This document shows, in pieces, positions 9,944 through 18,624 of a stretch of DNA of 64,000 nt. Source of the DNA: Ottowia sp. SB7-C50 (GTDB lineage: Bacteria > Pseudomonadota > Gammaproteobacteria > Burkholderiales > Burkholderiaceae_C); contig NZ_CP136995.1 in the NCBI RefSeq assembly GCF_033110285.1, forward strand, positions 1,922,001 through 1,986,000, given 5' to 3'. The first letter of the stretch is position 1, and every line of letters begins with the position of its first letter. The notes beneath the pieces are model-generated. The model searched no databases and was not told the origin of the DNA. It was given only the letters and a program-made list of their open reading frames with translations. The position numbers and the translations under genes were made by a program.

Positions 9944-10366
9944 ATGATCCGCACCCTGGCCACCCTCGGCGTCTGCGCCGCCCTTGCCGCCTGCGCCTCC
10001 GCGCCCGACACCACGAAGATCGCCGCCCCCAGCACCAACAGCGGCCTGGGCGGCGACGTGGCGGTCGGTCTGGTCGACCTGGCCGCGCACAAGCTGCCCG
10101 GCAGCAGCGCCGATTACGACCTGCGCGCCCGCGCGCTGACGCTGGCGCCGGGCGGCGGCGTGGGCAACCACCCGCACGCCGGCCGCCCCGGCATCGTGCG
10201 CGTGGTCAAAGGGACGGTGGTCGAAGGCCGCGGCAGCGCCAAGCGCGTGCTGAAAGCCGGCGACTTCTGGCTCGAAACGGCCGAGATCAGCCACTGGTTC
10301 GTCAACCCCAGCGCCACCGAGGCGGCAGAACTGTGGGTGGTGGACATCGTGCCGAAGAAGAAGTGA
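9944..10366 (+). CDS. Small cupin-fold lipoprotein of unknown function
   Basis: The 140-residue product begins with a lipoprotein signal peptide ending in the lipobox LAAC, so Cys18 should be lipidated. The rest contains a cupin-type beta barrel: GGGVGNHPHAGRPGIVRVVK near residues 67-86, then KAGDFW and a second-motif region with EISHWFVNPS. The paired histidines could bind a metal. The start ATG at 9944 has GGAG about 10 bases upstream; longer in-frame extensions lack homology and would hide the signal peptide. It is divergent from hrpA. Related cupins sit in many oxidoreductases or binding proteins, and nothing here identifies a substrate. Confidence 0.75.
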   Translation: MIRTLATLGVCAALAACASAPDTTKIAAPSTNSGLGGDVAVGLVDLAAHKLPGSSADYDLRARALTLAPGGGVGNHPHAGRPGIVRVVKGTVVEGRGSAKRVLKAGDFWLETAEISHWFVNPSATEAAELWVVDIVPKKK

Positions 10367-10409
10367 AACGGCCGCGCGCGCACCCCGTATTGCACAACGG
10401 CATAACGCC

Positions 10410-10604
10410 ATGACACCCCGATTCCGCCCACGCCAGCCGCAGGCGAAAGTCCCCGCGCCCGCGCCGCGCAATGCCGTGGCGCGCGCCTTGGCCGGGCGGC
10501 GGGCGTCCAATGCGGCGGGCAAGCATTTGCGCAGCACCGCCGCGCAGCGCCGGGCCGAGCGCGTGGCGTTGGAAAAGCGCCTCAAGGGTGGTCTGGAAGA
10601 CTGA
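10410..10604 (+). CDS. Small basic protein of unknown function
   Basis: A 64-residue ORF rich in Arg, Ala and Lys, with an ATG start 43 bases after the cupin lipoprotein. The C-terminal half (AQRRAERVALEKRLKG) looks helical. There is no recognised domain. Base composition and third-position GC agree with coding sequence, and no better ORF covers the segment. I recognise no family; it could be a genuine small DNA- or RNA-binding protein or a chance ORF in GC-rich DNA. Confidence 0.4.
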   Translation: MTPRFRPRQPQAKVPAPAPRNAVARALAGRRASNAAGKHLRSTAAQRRAERVALEKRLKGGLED

Positions 10605-10728
10605 GGCGCACCCTGCGCGCGGCCCCTCGGCGCTGCATTGACAGGCGGCCATCCGCTGGCACCCGGTTGGTGTGACAATGGTTCCACTCCTGTCGTACAC
10701 GCACCCTCCGTCCGATTTTTTTTCAGCC

Positions 10729-11844
10729 ATGGCGCCCGACGACCGCATCCGTCAGATCGCCGAAGCCCGCCACGCGGTGCTGGAGGCGGGTTCGTCATCG
10801 CCTGAGGCGATGGCAGGCGCCTGGCATGAGCGGGCGTGGCTCGAACGGTCCTGGCGCCGCTGCCTGAGCCAGGGCCAGCGGCCCGATCAGGCCGTCAGCT
10901 TCGACATGGTGCCGGCCGCGGCGCGGCGGCGCGCCGAAGACACGCACCACGCGCTGCTGCAGGCCGCGCGCCCCGAGATGCAACGCCTGGCGCGCGCGGT
11001 GGCGCCGATCCGGTACTTCGCCATCCTGACCGACGCGCAGGGCACGGTGGTCGAGACCGCCGGCGCCGTCGACCGGTCCGACCGCCGCGCCGAAGCCATC
11101 GCGCGCGTGGGCGTCGACCTGTCGGAGCGCAGCATTGGCACCAGCGCCATCAGCGCGGCGCTGGGCGAGCAACGCGCGGTGTGGCTGCACCGCGGCGAGC
11201 ATTTCTTTCGCGACACCAGCGTCTATTCGTGTGCCGGCGCGCCGCTGTTCGGGCACGACGGGCGCTGCGTGGGCATGCTCGACCTGACCGGTGTCGACGT
11301 GGACGAGCGGCCCGAACTGCAGCACCTGGTGGCGCGCGCCGCGCGCAGCATCGGCAATGCGCTGGTGCACGGGGTGCCGCACGCGTTGCGCCTGGGCCTG
11401 ACCTGGGCCGACGCCTTGCCCGGTGAGGCCCGCGACGATGCCCTGCTGTGCCTGGACGCCGAGGGCGCCGTGGTCAGCGCCAATGCGGGCGCACGGCAGA
11501 TGCTGCCGCGCCTGGGCGACCTGGCGCACGGCCCCGTCCACGCCAGCGACCTGTTCGCCGTGCCGTGGAGCCAGCTGTTCGACCTGCGCCGGCGCGGCGG
11601 CCCGCTGGACGTGCCGCTGTGGTCGGGGCTGCGGGTCAGCGCCCAGGCGCTGCCGCCGCTGACGGACGCGTCGACCGCTACCGGCCCGTCGGCGGGCGCG
11701 CGCCCGTCCTTGAAGGCGCTGGAACACACGCTGATCCACCAGGCCGTGCGCGATGCCGGCGGCAACGTGGCCGACGCCGCGCGCGCGCTGGGGCTGAGCC
11801 GGGCCACGGTGTACCGGCGGCTGCACGCGCGGCGGTCGTCGTAG
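10729..11844 (+). CDS. GAF-domain transcriptional regulator with a Fis-type helix-turn-helix but no AAA+ domain
   Basis: The 371-residue protein resembles AcoR-type sigma-54 activators at both ends but lacks the central ATPase. The N-terminal half is a GAF-like sensor (APIRYFAILTDAQGTVVET, then SIGTSAISAAL near 135 and YSCAGAPLFGHDGRCVGMLD near 165). The last 45 residues are a Fis-like DNA-binding helix-turn-helix with AVRDAGGNVADAARALGLSR and TVYRRL. No GAFTGA or Walker motifs are present, so it cannot activate sigma-54 polymerase directly. I chose ATG at 10729 because MAPDDRIRQIAEARHAVL matches the usual start of the family; a GTG at 10672 would add 19 residues. It lies upstream of argA without an obvious shared role. 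Confidence 0.82.
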   Translation: MAPDDRIRQIAEARHAVLEAGSSSPEAMAGAWHERAWLERSWRRCLSQGQRPDQAVSFDMVPAAARRRAEDTHHALLQAARPEMQRLARAVAPIRYFAILTDAQGTVVETAGAVDRSDRRAEAIARVGVDLSERSIGTSAISAALGEQRAVWLHRGEHFFRDTSVYSCAGAPLFGHDGRCVGMLDLTGVDVDERPELQHLVARAARSIGNALVHGVPHALRLGLTWADALPGEARDDALLCLDAEGAVVSANAGARQMLPRLGDLAHGPVHASDLFAVPWSQLFDLRRRGGPLDVPLWSGLRVSAQALPPLTDASTATGPSAGARPSLKALEHTLIHQAVRDAGGNVADAARALGLSRATVYRRLHARRSS

Positions 11845-11993
11845 ATGGGGGGCCGTTTCGGGCCCTTGCCCTTGTGGCGACTGCGCACACAGCTATCATT
11901 GTTGAAGTAACCTGCGCGCACTACACTCGCGGCATCGACGCTTTTTGCAGCGCTTTCTGACGGTGCCGCGCGCCGCCCCGCTGAAACCCATCC

Positions 11994-13340
11994 ATGTCCG
12001 CTGTCTTCAATTTCACCTTCGTCCCCTGGTTTCGTGCGGTCGCGCCCTACATCCACATGCACCGCGGCAAGACCTTTGTCGTCGGCGTGGTCGGCGAGGC
12101 GATTGCGGCCGGCAAGCTGGGCTCCATCGCCACCGACCTGGCGCTGATCCAGAGCATGGGCGTCAAGATCGTGCTGGTGCACGGCTTTCGCCCGCAGGTC
12201 AACGAGCAGTTGCGCGCCAAAGGGCACGAGCCGCGTTATTCGCACGGCATCCGCATCACCGACGAAGTGGCGCTGGATTCGGCGCAGGAGGCCGCGGGCC
12301 AGCTGCGCTTTGAAATCGAGGCCGCCTTCAGCCAGGGCTTGCCCAACACGCCGATGGCGGGCTCCACGGTGCGCGTGATTTCGGGCAACTTCATCACGGC
12401 ACGGCCGGTGGGCATCATCGACGGCGTGGATTTCAAGCACACCGGCGTGGTGCGCAAGGTCGACGTCGCGGGCATCACGCGCACGCTCGACACCGGGGCG
12501 ATGGTGCTGATTTCGCCGTTCGGCTTTTCGCCCACGGGCGAGGCCTTCAACCTCAGCATGGAAGAAGTCGCGACCTCGGTGGCGATTGCGCTGCAGGCCG
12601 ACAAGCTGCTGTTCCTGACCGAGACGCCCGGCCTGCGCGTGCGACCCGAAGAGCCGCCCGGCGACGACAACCCGATCGACACCGAACTGCCGCTGGAAGC
12701 CGCGCAGCGCCTGCTGGCGCGCCTGCCCTCGCCCGAGAAATCGACCGACCTGGCGTACTACCTGCGCTCGTGCGTCACCGCCTGCGTGCACGGCGTGGAG
12801 CGCAGCCACATCCTGCCCTACGCGGTGGATGGCGCGCTGCTGCTGGAGGTGTACGTGCACGACGGCATCGGCACCATGGTGGTCGACGAAAAGCTGGAAA
12901 GCCTGCGCGAGGCCACGCCCGACGACGTGGCGGGCATCCTAGCGCTGATCGAGCCGTTTGAAAAAGACGGCACCCTGGTCAAGCGCAGCCGCACCGAGAT
13001 CGAGCGCGACATCGGCAACTACACCATCGTCGAGCACGACGGCGTGATCTTTGCCTGCGCGGCGCTCTACCCCTATCCCGAAGCCAAGACCGGCGAGATG
13101 GCCGCCGTCACCGTGTCGCCGCAGTCGCAGGGCCAGGGCGACGGCGAGAAGATCCTCAAGCGCATCGAGCAGCGCGCGCGCGCCATGGGCCTGCAGAGCA
13201 TCTTCGTGCTGACCACGCGCACCATGCACTGGTTCATCAAGCGCGGATTTCAGCAGGTCGACCCCGAATGGCTGCCCGAGGCACGCAAGCGCAAGTACAA
13301 CTGGGACCGCAAGAGCCAGGTGCTGGTCAAAAAGCTGTAG
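11994..13340 (+). CDS. argA: N-acetylglutamate synthase (amino-acid N-acetyltransferase)
   Basis: First step of arginine biosynthesis: acetyl-CoA plus glutamate gives N-acetylglutamate. The 448 residues have the classical ArgA layout: an amino-acid-kinase-like domain (about 20-295, with KIVLVHGFRPQVNEQL near 56) that serves as the arginine-binding regulatory domain, then a GNAT acetyltransferase domain (about 305-440) with AAVTVSPQSQGQGDGEKIL as the acetyl-CoA loop. ATG at 11994 is the start. It is probably feedback-inhibited by arginine, as known for the family. The gene stands alone. Confidence 0.95.
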   Translation: MSAVFNFTFVPWFRAVAPYIHMHRGKTFVVGVVGEAIAAGKLGSIATDLALIQSMGVKIVLVHGFRPQVNEQLRAKGHEPRYSHGIRITDEVALDSAQEAAGQLRFEIEAAFSQGLPNTPMAGSTVRVISGNFITARPVGIIDGVDFKHTGVVRKVDVAGITRTLDTGAMVLISPFGFSPTGEAFNLSMEEVATSVAIALQADKLLFLTETPGLRVRPEEPPGDDNPIDTELPLEAAQRLLARLPSPEKSTDLAYYLRSCVTACVHGVERSHILPYAVDGALLLEVYVHDGIGTMVVDEKLESLREATPDDVAGILALIEPFEKDGTLVKRSRTEIERDIGNYTIVEHDGVIFACAALYPYPEAKTGEMAAVTVSPQSQGQGDGEKILKRIEQRARAMGLQSIFVLTTRTMHWFIKRGFQQVDPEWLPEARKRKYNWDRKSQVLVKKL

Positions 13341-13477
13341 TGCGCGGGGGCGCGGGGCCGTCAGACGTGTAGGCGCTTTTCCTACTGTGCGAGCGCGCGT
13401 TCATCCCTAGATTGATAGGCAGGATCAGCGGGCGGCCCGTCGGCCGTTTCGCTGCGAAGCATTCAAGGGACGGAACA

Positions 13478-13798
13478 ATGGCTATCGCAGGATTTCTGCT
13501 CGTCGGCCTGGTTGCGGGTTGGCTCGGTGGACTGTGGTTGGGAAACCGGGTGTACGGGGTGGCCGGCGATGTGATCGTGGGCATGCTGGGCGCAATGCTC
13601 GGCGGCTATGTCTTTGGCGCGCTGGGGCTTCAGCTGGGCGTGGGCGTGTGGGCCAGCGTGGCGGTGGCGGCGCTGGGTGCGCTGATACTGATAGTGGTGA
13701 TGCGGCTGGTGAAGTCGCCGCCGTCGCTGGGCCGGCGGGCCAAGCCGCACGAAGGTGCACCGCGCCCCGATACGGACGGCGACGCAAAATCGCGCTGA
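13478..13798 (+). CDS. GlsB/YeaQ/YmgE family small membrane protein
   Basis: A 106-residue inner-membrane protein with three hydrophobic segments and glycine-rich turns: GFLLVGLVAGWLGGLWLG at about 4-21, DVIVGMLGAMLGGYVFG near 30, and a third at about 52-75. This is the transglycosylase-associated (Tag) family, typically stress-induced and of unknown biochemical role. The C-terminal 25 residues are charged and probably cytoplasmic. ATG at 13478 is preferred over the upstream start at 13412, which would add non-hydrophobic residues. A GTAGG..CCTAC inverted repeat (13369-13385) lies upstream. The gene converges with dsbB, with one base between the stop codons. Confidence 0.85.
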   Translation: MAIAGFLLVGLVAGWLGGLWLGNRVYGVAGDVIVGMLGAMLGGYVFGALGLQLGVGVWASVAVAALGALILIVVMRLVKSPPSLGRRAKPHEGAPRPDTDGDAKSR

Positions 13799-13799
13799 C

Positions 13800-14321
13800 T
13801 CAGCGCATCGACCAGGCGGTGCGGCGCGGCGCCTTCTGCAGCGCCGCCAGGATCACCACCATGAAGATCACGAACCACACGAAGGACCAGTTGGCGATGG
13901 TGCCGCCAAGGAAGGTCCAGTCGATAGCGCTGCAATCGCCCGAGCCCTTGAAGATCATGGGAATGGCGCGCTGCAGCGGAAAGGATTCGATCATGCCGTA
14001 CAGGTCGCGCCCGCAGGTGGCCACCTCGGGCGGGTGCCACTGCAGCCAGCTCTGGCGCGCGGCGGTAAAGGCGCCGAAGGCCGCCATGCCCACCGCCAGT
14101 AGACCCCACAGCCGCCAGCCCGCCATCGACCTTGAAAACGCCGCCAGCGCGCAGAACACGCCGACGATGATCAGGGCATAGCGCTGCACGATGCACATCG
14201 GGCAAGGCTCCAGACCCACCACGTTCTGCAGGTACAGGATGCCGAACGCCAGCATGGCAAGGCAGATCAGGGCAATGGCGCCAAACACGCGGCGCGGACG
14301 AGCGAACAGGGAAGCAGACAA
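13800..14321 (-). CDS. dsbB: Disulfide bond formation protein DsbB
   Basis: Inner-membrane quinone reductase that reoxidises DsbA and passes electrons to ubiquinone. The 173-residue protein has four hydrophobic segments and both redox cysteine pairs: C40/C43 (EPCPMCIVQR) and C103/C130 in the second periplasmic loop (ATCGRD and SGDCSAID). The start is TTG at 14319-14321, chosen because GGAG lies 7 bases upstream and the product then begins MSASLFARPRRVF as in relatives. An ATG-like extension to 14441 would add about 40 unrelated residues. Convergent with the GlsB-like gene. Confidence 0.92.
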   Translation of the reverse strand: MSASLFARPRRVFGAIALICLAMLAFGILYLQNVVGLEPCPMCIVQRYALIIVGVFCALAAFSRSMAGWRLWGLLAVGMAAFGAFTAARQSWLQWHPPEVATCGRDLYGMIESFPLQRAIPMIFKGSGDCSAIDWTFLGGTIANWSFVWFVIFMVVILAALQKAPRRTAWSMR

Positions 14322-14572
14322 ACGGGTTCTCCAGGCGGCGCCCAGCGGCGCGGGCGGCCAAGCGGCCGCAGGTGTGAGCCAGCGGCGCCGCTGAAGGTTC
14401 CAGGCCCCACGGTCTGAGCGCCACGCCACCGCCGCCAGCAACTACGATTCTAATAGCAGTCTACCCAGACTGAATCTGCGCAGGCGGCGATTTTAGTGCG
14501 CTTTTTGTGCGTGCTGATCCGCTCGGCTCGGGCGCGCAAGCCAGCCGGCCGGCGCGCGCCGATGGAGGACGG

Positions 14573-15121
14573 TCAGGCCGACAGCTTGTTCACCCAGGCC
14601 GCGAAGTCGTCCACGAACTTCTGCACGAAGTCCTTGCTGGCCGGCCCAATGGCGCCGTTTTCGACCAGGCCTTCCTTCCACTGGATGAACATCTCGGGTG
14701 CGCCCAGGGTCGGCATGTTCAGGTAGGCGATGACGTTGCGCAGGTGCTGCTGCGCCAGCGCCGTGCCGATGGCGCCCACCGACACGCCGCACACGGCCGC
14801 CGGCTTGCCGTTCCACACGCTCTTGCCCCAGGGGCGCGAGGCGTGGTCGATGGCGTTCTTCAGCACGCCGGGCATGGAGCGGTTGTATTCGGGCGTGACG
14901 AACAGCACGCCGTCGGCCGCCTTGATTTCGTCGCGCAGGCGCGTGACCTGCGGCGCCGGGTTGCTGTCATCGTCCTGGTCGTAGAGCGGCAGGTCGTCGA
15001 TGCGCACGAAGGTGGCCTTCATGTTGGCCGGCAACTGCTTGACCAGCGCCTCGGCAAACTGGCGGTTGAACGATTCCTTGCGGATGCTGCCGACGACGAC
15101 GGCGATGTTTTTCTGGCTCAT
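14573..15121 (-). CDS. NADPH-dependent FMN reductase (ChrR/azoreductase-like flavodoxin fold)
   Basis: A 182-residue flavodoxin-fold oxidoreductase that uses FMN and NAD(P)H to reduce quinones, azo dyes or chromate. The phosphate-binding loop VVVGSIRKESFNRQFA is at about 7-22. The flavin-contact motif FVTPEYNRSMPGVLKNAID is near residue 73, and SVGAIGTALAQQHLR follows near 110. The start ATG at 15121 has a strong AAGGAG ribosome binding site. It is divergent from the IclR gene, with 184 bases between. The physiological substrate cannot be told from sequence. Confidence 0.9.
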   Translation of the reverse strand: MSQKNIAVVVGSIRKESFNRQFAEALVKQLPANMKATFVRIDDLPLYDQDDDSNPAPQVTRLRDEIKAADGVLFVTPEYNRSMPGVLKNAIDHASRPWGKSVWNGKPAAVCGVSVGAIGTALAQQHLRNVIAYLNMPTLGAPEMFIQWKEGLVENGAIGPASKDFVQKFVDDFAAWVNKLSA

Positions 15122-15305
15122 GAGCGCTCCTTGAAGGGGTTGAATCGAATCACCCTTCGACCACACGCGGCCAGACGCCGAGGCACCGCCTGGGCAGCGG
15201 CCGTGGACGAAGGGTTCAGCCACGGATGATGCGCGAAATTCAACAGCACCGCGCGCTGCAGAGTTCGTCGGGCTCGTGTAGTGGTGATCGCACCATAATT
15301 CCCGC

Positions 15306-16139
15306 ATGACAGAGTTGGACGCGACGGATTTGACGGCTTCACCCGACGACGAAGGCGATGGCGCGGGCGCGCGACGGCGCCAGCGCGGCATCCAGTCGAT
15401 CGAAGTGGGCATGCGCGTGCTGCAGGCGCTGACCGAGCAACGGCGGCCGCTTCCGCTGAAAGAGGTCGCGCGCCTGGCCGACATGCCGCCGGCCAAGGCG
15501 CACCCGTATCTGGTGAGCTTCATGCACGTCGGCCTGGTCAAGCAGAACCCGCTGACAGGCCACTACGAACTGGGCCCCGGCGCCCTGCAGATGGGCTTGG
15601 CGGCGCTGCAACAGCTTGACCCGCTGACCGAAGCCAGTCAGGAAGCCGCACAGCTGGCCGCGCGCTCTGACCTCAGCATCGCGCTGGCGGTGTGGGGCCA
15701 ACTGGGGCCGACGGTGGTGCGGCTGGACGAGCCGCGGTATCCGCTGCATGTGAACCTGCGTGTGGGCACGGTGATGTCGCTGTTCAACACCATTACCGGA
15801 CGCGTGTTCGCCGCCTACCTGCCCGAGAAGATGGTGCGCAGCATGCTGGAGGACGAACATCGCCGCGTGGTGGGCGGCACATCCAGCCCGTTCGACACGC
15901 CCGAGGTGCAGGCGCTGCTGACCGAGATCCGCGCCACCGGCATGGGACGTGGGCTGTCGACGCCGCAGCCGGGCGTCAACACGCTGTGCGCGCCGGTCTT
16001 TGGCGCCGACGGCCGCATCGCGCTGGTGATGACCATGATCGGCCCGCAGGGCGTGTTCGACGCCGAGATCGACAGCCCGGCCGGCCGCCTGCTGCGCGAA
16101 CACGCCGCCAACGTGTCGCACCGGCTGGGGGCGCGATGA
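15306..16139 (+). CDS. IclR family transcriptional regulator
   Basis: The 277-residue protein starts with a charged 28-residue tail. A winged helix-turn-helix follows (about 30-90: SIEVGMRVLQALTEQRRPLP, then LKEVARLADMPPAKAHPYLVS). The C-terminal IclR effector domain spans about 105-270. Such regulators usually control degradation of aromatic or organic acids. Its stop overlaps the ATG of the next gene (ATGA at 16136-16139). Downstream lies the hydrolase-monooxygenase-VOC operon, which is its probable target. Confidence 0.9.
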   Translation: MTELDATDLTASPDDEGDGAGARRRQRGIQSIEVGMRVLQALTEQRRPLPLKEVARLADMPPAKAHPYLVSFMHVGLVKQNPLTGHYELGPGALQMGLAALQQLDPLTEASQEAAQLAARSDLSIALAVWGQLGPTVVRLDEPRYPLHVNLRVGTVMSLFNTITGRVFAAYLPEKMVRSMLEDEHRRVVGGTSSPFDTPEVQALLTEIRATGMGRGLSTPQPGVNTLCAPVFGADGRIALVMTMIGPQGVFDAEIDSPAGRLLREHAANVSHRLGAR

Positions 16140-17432
16140 ACGGCGCGCGGGGCAGCGCGCGCGAGCTGAAGCACCAGGTGCTGGTGATGCTGGCGGCCGC
16201 CATGACGGCGGTGCTGGCGCGCTGGTGGGGCGGCTACCCCAACTGCCCGACCGACGAACTGAACTGGGCGCACATCGCGCAGCAACTGGACCAGGGCGTG
16301 GACTGGCCGGTGTCGGGGCCGCTGTACCTGGCCGTGCTGCGCGCGCTGGGCGGCAGCCTGCGCCACGACTACCCCCGCACGCTGGCGCTGATGGGCGTGC
16401 TGTTCGTGCCCCTGGCCATGCTGGCGCTGATCTGGCGCTACCGGCGGCTGGGCGTCAGCCCGCTGCGCATGACGCTGCTGGCGCTGTGCCTGAGCAGCTA
16501 CTTCTGGGCGGCGCTGATCGAAAGCCGACCGCAGCAATGGGGCCAGGTGCTGGTGCTGGTGGGCAGCACCAGCCTGTGGCTGGCGCTGTCGGGGCGCGGC
16601 CCGTGGCTGGTGTACGCGGCCACCCTGGTGCTGACGGCGTTCACGCACATCCGGTCGTATGCGCTGCTGGTGATGCTGTCGCTGTGGCTGATGGGGTACT
16701 TCTTTTTGCTGCGCAACATTTCGCTGGGCACCCTGGCGCGGTGCGCGCTGGCGCTGGCGCTGTCGGCGGGGGGTGTTTCTGTTGCCGGGCGGCCCGTACG
16801 GGGCCATGCTGAACGACATCGCGCACAACCACCTGCAGGGCAACGGCTGGCGCATGGCGGGGCTGGCCGCGCTGGGTGCGACGGCGCTCATCATCCTGCT
16901 GCTGCAGCGCCATCACCTGCGTGACGTCGTGCTGCCGTGGTTCGAGCACCGGCTGCGGCGCGCGCGGGCACGGCCGCTGCTGTTCGGGCTGGGTACGCTG
17001 GCGGTGGTGGGTGTCACGCTGTCCGCCCAGGCGGCCATCCTGCCCGCGGACGCCTGGCGGCCTTACGGCGGCTCGGTGCTGCGCTTTGCGCTGTCGCAGT
17101 CGGGCAACCTGGCGTTTGCCACGCTGGTGGTGGCGGGCTGGATCGACACCGTCACGCGCGCCGACGCAACGCCCGCCCTGCGAGCCTTCACGGTGATGGG
17201 TCTCGGCTGGGCATGCATCGGCGCCCTGTTGCTGGCCGCGTCGGCGTTTCTGCTCGACACCAACTGGTTGCTGCGCGTACTGAACTACGCCATCCTGTTC
17301 GGTGCGCCGCTGGCGGCCGTGCCTTTGGCGGCGCTGCTGCGCAGCCGCCCCGCCGCGTGGCTGCTGGTGACGGCCATCGGTGGCGTCAGCTTCATGCTGG
17401 CGGTGCGGCACCTGGCGGTCTACAGCTGCTGA
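16136..17432 (+). CDS. Polytopic membrane protein, frameshifted in a G6 run
   Basis: Two overlapping reading frames together encode one protein of about 431 residues with roughly ten hydrophobic segments. The first frame runs from ATG 16136 and loses homology-like hydrophobicity after LALSAGG near 16770. The second frame takes over at VFLLPGGPYGAMLND and ends at 17432. Removing one G from the run at 16768-16773 restores a single frame (1297 bases becomes 1296). The N-terminal YPNCPTDELNWAHIAQQLDQ pattern recalls membrane glycosyltransferases of the GT39/ArnT-like type, but I cannot assign a family. Its start overlaps the iclR stop. Confidence 0.7.
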
Positions 17433-17451
17433 TCGATAAAATTTAGATATA

Positions 17452-17490
17452 GACAAATTCGTTGACTCATAACTAATTTTGTCCTACCAT
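17452..17490 (+). promoter_or_regulatory. Probable promoter and operator in front of the MBL-monooxygenase operon
   Basis: TTGACT (17462-17467) and TACCAT (17485-17490) are spaced by 17 bases, a fair sigma-70 match. An inverted repeat GACAAATT (17452-17459) / AATTTTGTC (17475-17483) surrounds the -35 box; one extra T makes it imperfect. The stretch is strikingly AT-rich in this GC-rich region. It is a candidate binding site for the upstream IclR protein. Confidence 0.5.
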
Positions 17491-17515
17491 TCACTTCAAC
17501 ACACAGGAGACACGC

Positions 17516-18478
17516 ATGTCCGAAAAGAAATTCGCCTCCCAGGCCGATCTGGAAGAAAAGAAGATCAGCTGGGAAAAGCTGTCCGACAACGCCTATGCGT
17601 ACACGGCCGAGGGCGACCCGAACACCGGCGTCATCATTGGCGACGATGGCTGCATGATCATTGACGCCACCGCCACGCCCGTGGCCGCGCAAGGTGTCAT
17701 CAGCAAGATCCGCGAGATCACCGACAAGCCCATCAAGTACGTGGTGCTGACGCACTACCACGCCGTGCGCGTGCTGGGCGCATCCGGCTACAAATCGGAG
17801 GGGCTGGAGCAGATCATCGCCAGCCACGACACCTACGACCTGATCGTCGAGCGCGGCCAGCAGGACATGGATTCGGAGATCGGCCGCTTCCCGCGCCTGT
17901 TCCAGGCGGTTGAAAGCGTGCCCGGCCTCACTTGGCCCACGATGACGTTCAAGGGCGAGATGACGCTGTGGCTGGGCAAGCTCGAGGTCAAGATCCAGCA
18001 GATCGGCCGCGGCCACACCAAGGGCGACTGCATCGTGTACCTGCCCAGCCAGAACATCTGCTTCTCGGGCGACCTGGTCGAGGCCGACGCCGCCTGCTAC
18101 ACCGGCGACGCCTACCTGGCCGACTGGCCGCAGACGCTCGACAACCTGGCGGCCATGAAGTTCGACAAGCTGGTGCCCGGCCGCGGCCCGGCCCTGATGA
18201 CGGCCGCCGACGTGCAGACAGGCCTGGCCTACACGCGCGACTTCGTGTCCACCCTGTATCGCAGCGCGCAGGAGGCGGTGGCCCAGGGCATGGACCTGAA
18301 CGCCACCATGAAGCACACGCGCCAGGCCATGGACCCGAAGTTCGGCCACGTCTTCATCTACGAGCACTGCCTGCCGTTTGACGTGACCCGCGCGCACGAC
18401 GAAGCCAGCGGCATCCGCGATCCGCGCATCTGGACGGCCGAGCGCGACCGCGAGATGTGGCACGAATTACAGAAGTAA
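17516..18478 (+). CDS. Metallo-beta-lactamase-fold protein with an altered metal motif
   Basis: The 320-residue protein has the MBL fold order: GVIIGDDGCMIIDATATP near residue 38, the metal-motif region LTHYHAVRV at 78-86, GHTKGDCIVYLP near 168, FSGDLVEAD near 187 and a late FGHVFIYEH. The canonical HxHxDH is H80-Y-H82-A-V84-R85, so the expected Asp and His are missing. It may bind one metal or use another chemistry. The ATG at 17516 has AGGAGA 6 bases upstream. It heads an operon with an FAD monooxygenase, a DUF2783 protein and a VOC protein; hydrolysis of a ring-cleavage or lactone intermediate would fit but is inference. Confidence 0.85.
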   Translation: MSEKKFASQADLEEKKISWEKLSDNAYAYTAEGDPNTGVIIGDDGCMIIDATATPVAAQGVISKIREITDKPIKYVVLTHYHAVRVLGASGYKSEGLEQIIASHDTYDLIVERGQQDMDSEIGRFPRLFQAVESVPGLTWPTMTFKGEMTLWLGKLEVKIQQIGRGHTKGDCIVYLPSQNICFSGDLVEADAACYTGDAYLADWPQTLDNLAAMKFDKLVPGRGPALMTAADVQTGLAYTRDFVSTLYRSAQEAVAQGMDLNATMKHTRQAMDPKFGHVFIYEHCLPFDVTRAHDEASGIRDPRIWTAERDREMWHELQK

Positions 18479-18479
18479 C

Positions 18480-18600
18480 CCCCTGAGCGCCTGACGGCGC
18501 TTCCCCCTTCTGCTTCGCAAGGGGGACAACGCCGATGCCCGGCGCAGGTCCGGGCATGGCGTTCGCTGGCATGGCCTGCTCCGCGGCCTTCGGATTCGAT
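18480..18600 (+). repeat. Post-stop CCCCCTGAG-type repeat
   Basis: Begins right at the preceding stop: CCCCCTGAGCGCCTGACGGC, then a hairpin CCCCCTTCTGCTTCGCAAGGGGG, then CAACGCCGATGCCCGGCGCA and a tail GGCCTGCTCCGCGGCC. Similar blocks are found at 21103, 59243, 61322 and 63537. The hairpin may attenuate or terminate transcription. Confidence 0.75.
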
Positions 18601-18624
18601 GCGGAGCGCTCTCGGAGACAAATC

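Noticed and set aside
16768..16773. Programmed ribosomal frameshift in the membrane protein
   Set aside because: There is no slippery heptamer with a downstream pseudoknot pattern; an indel in a G run is simpler and is seen in four other genes.
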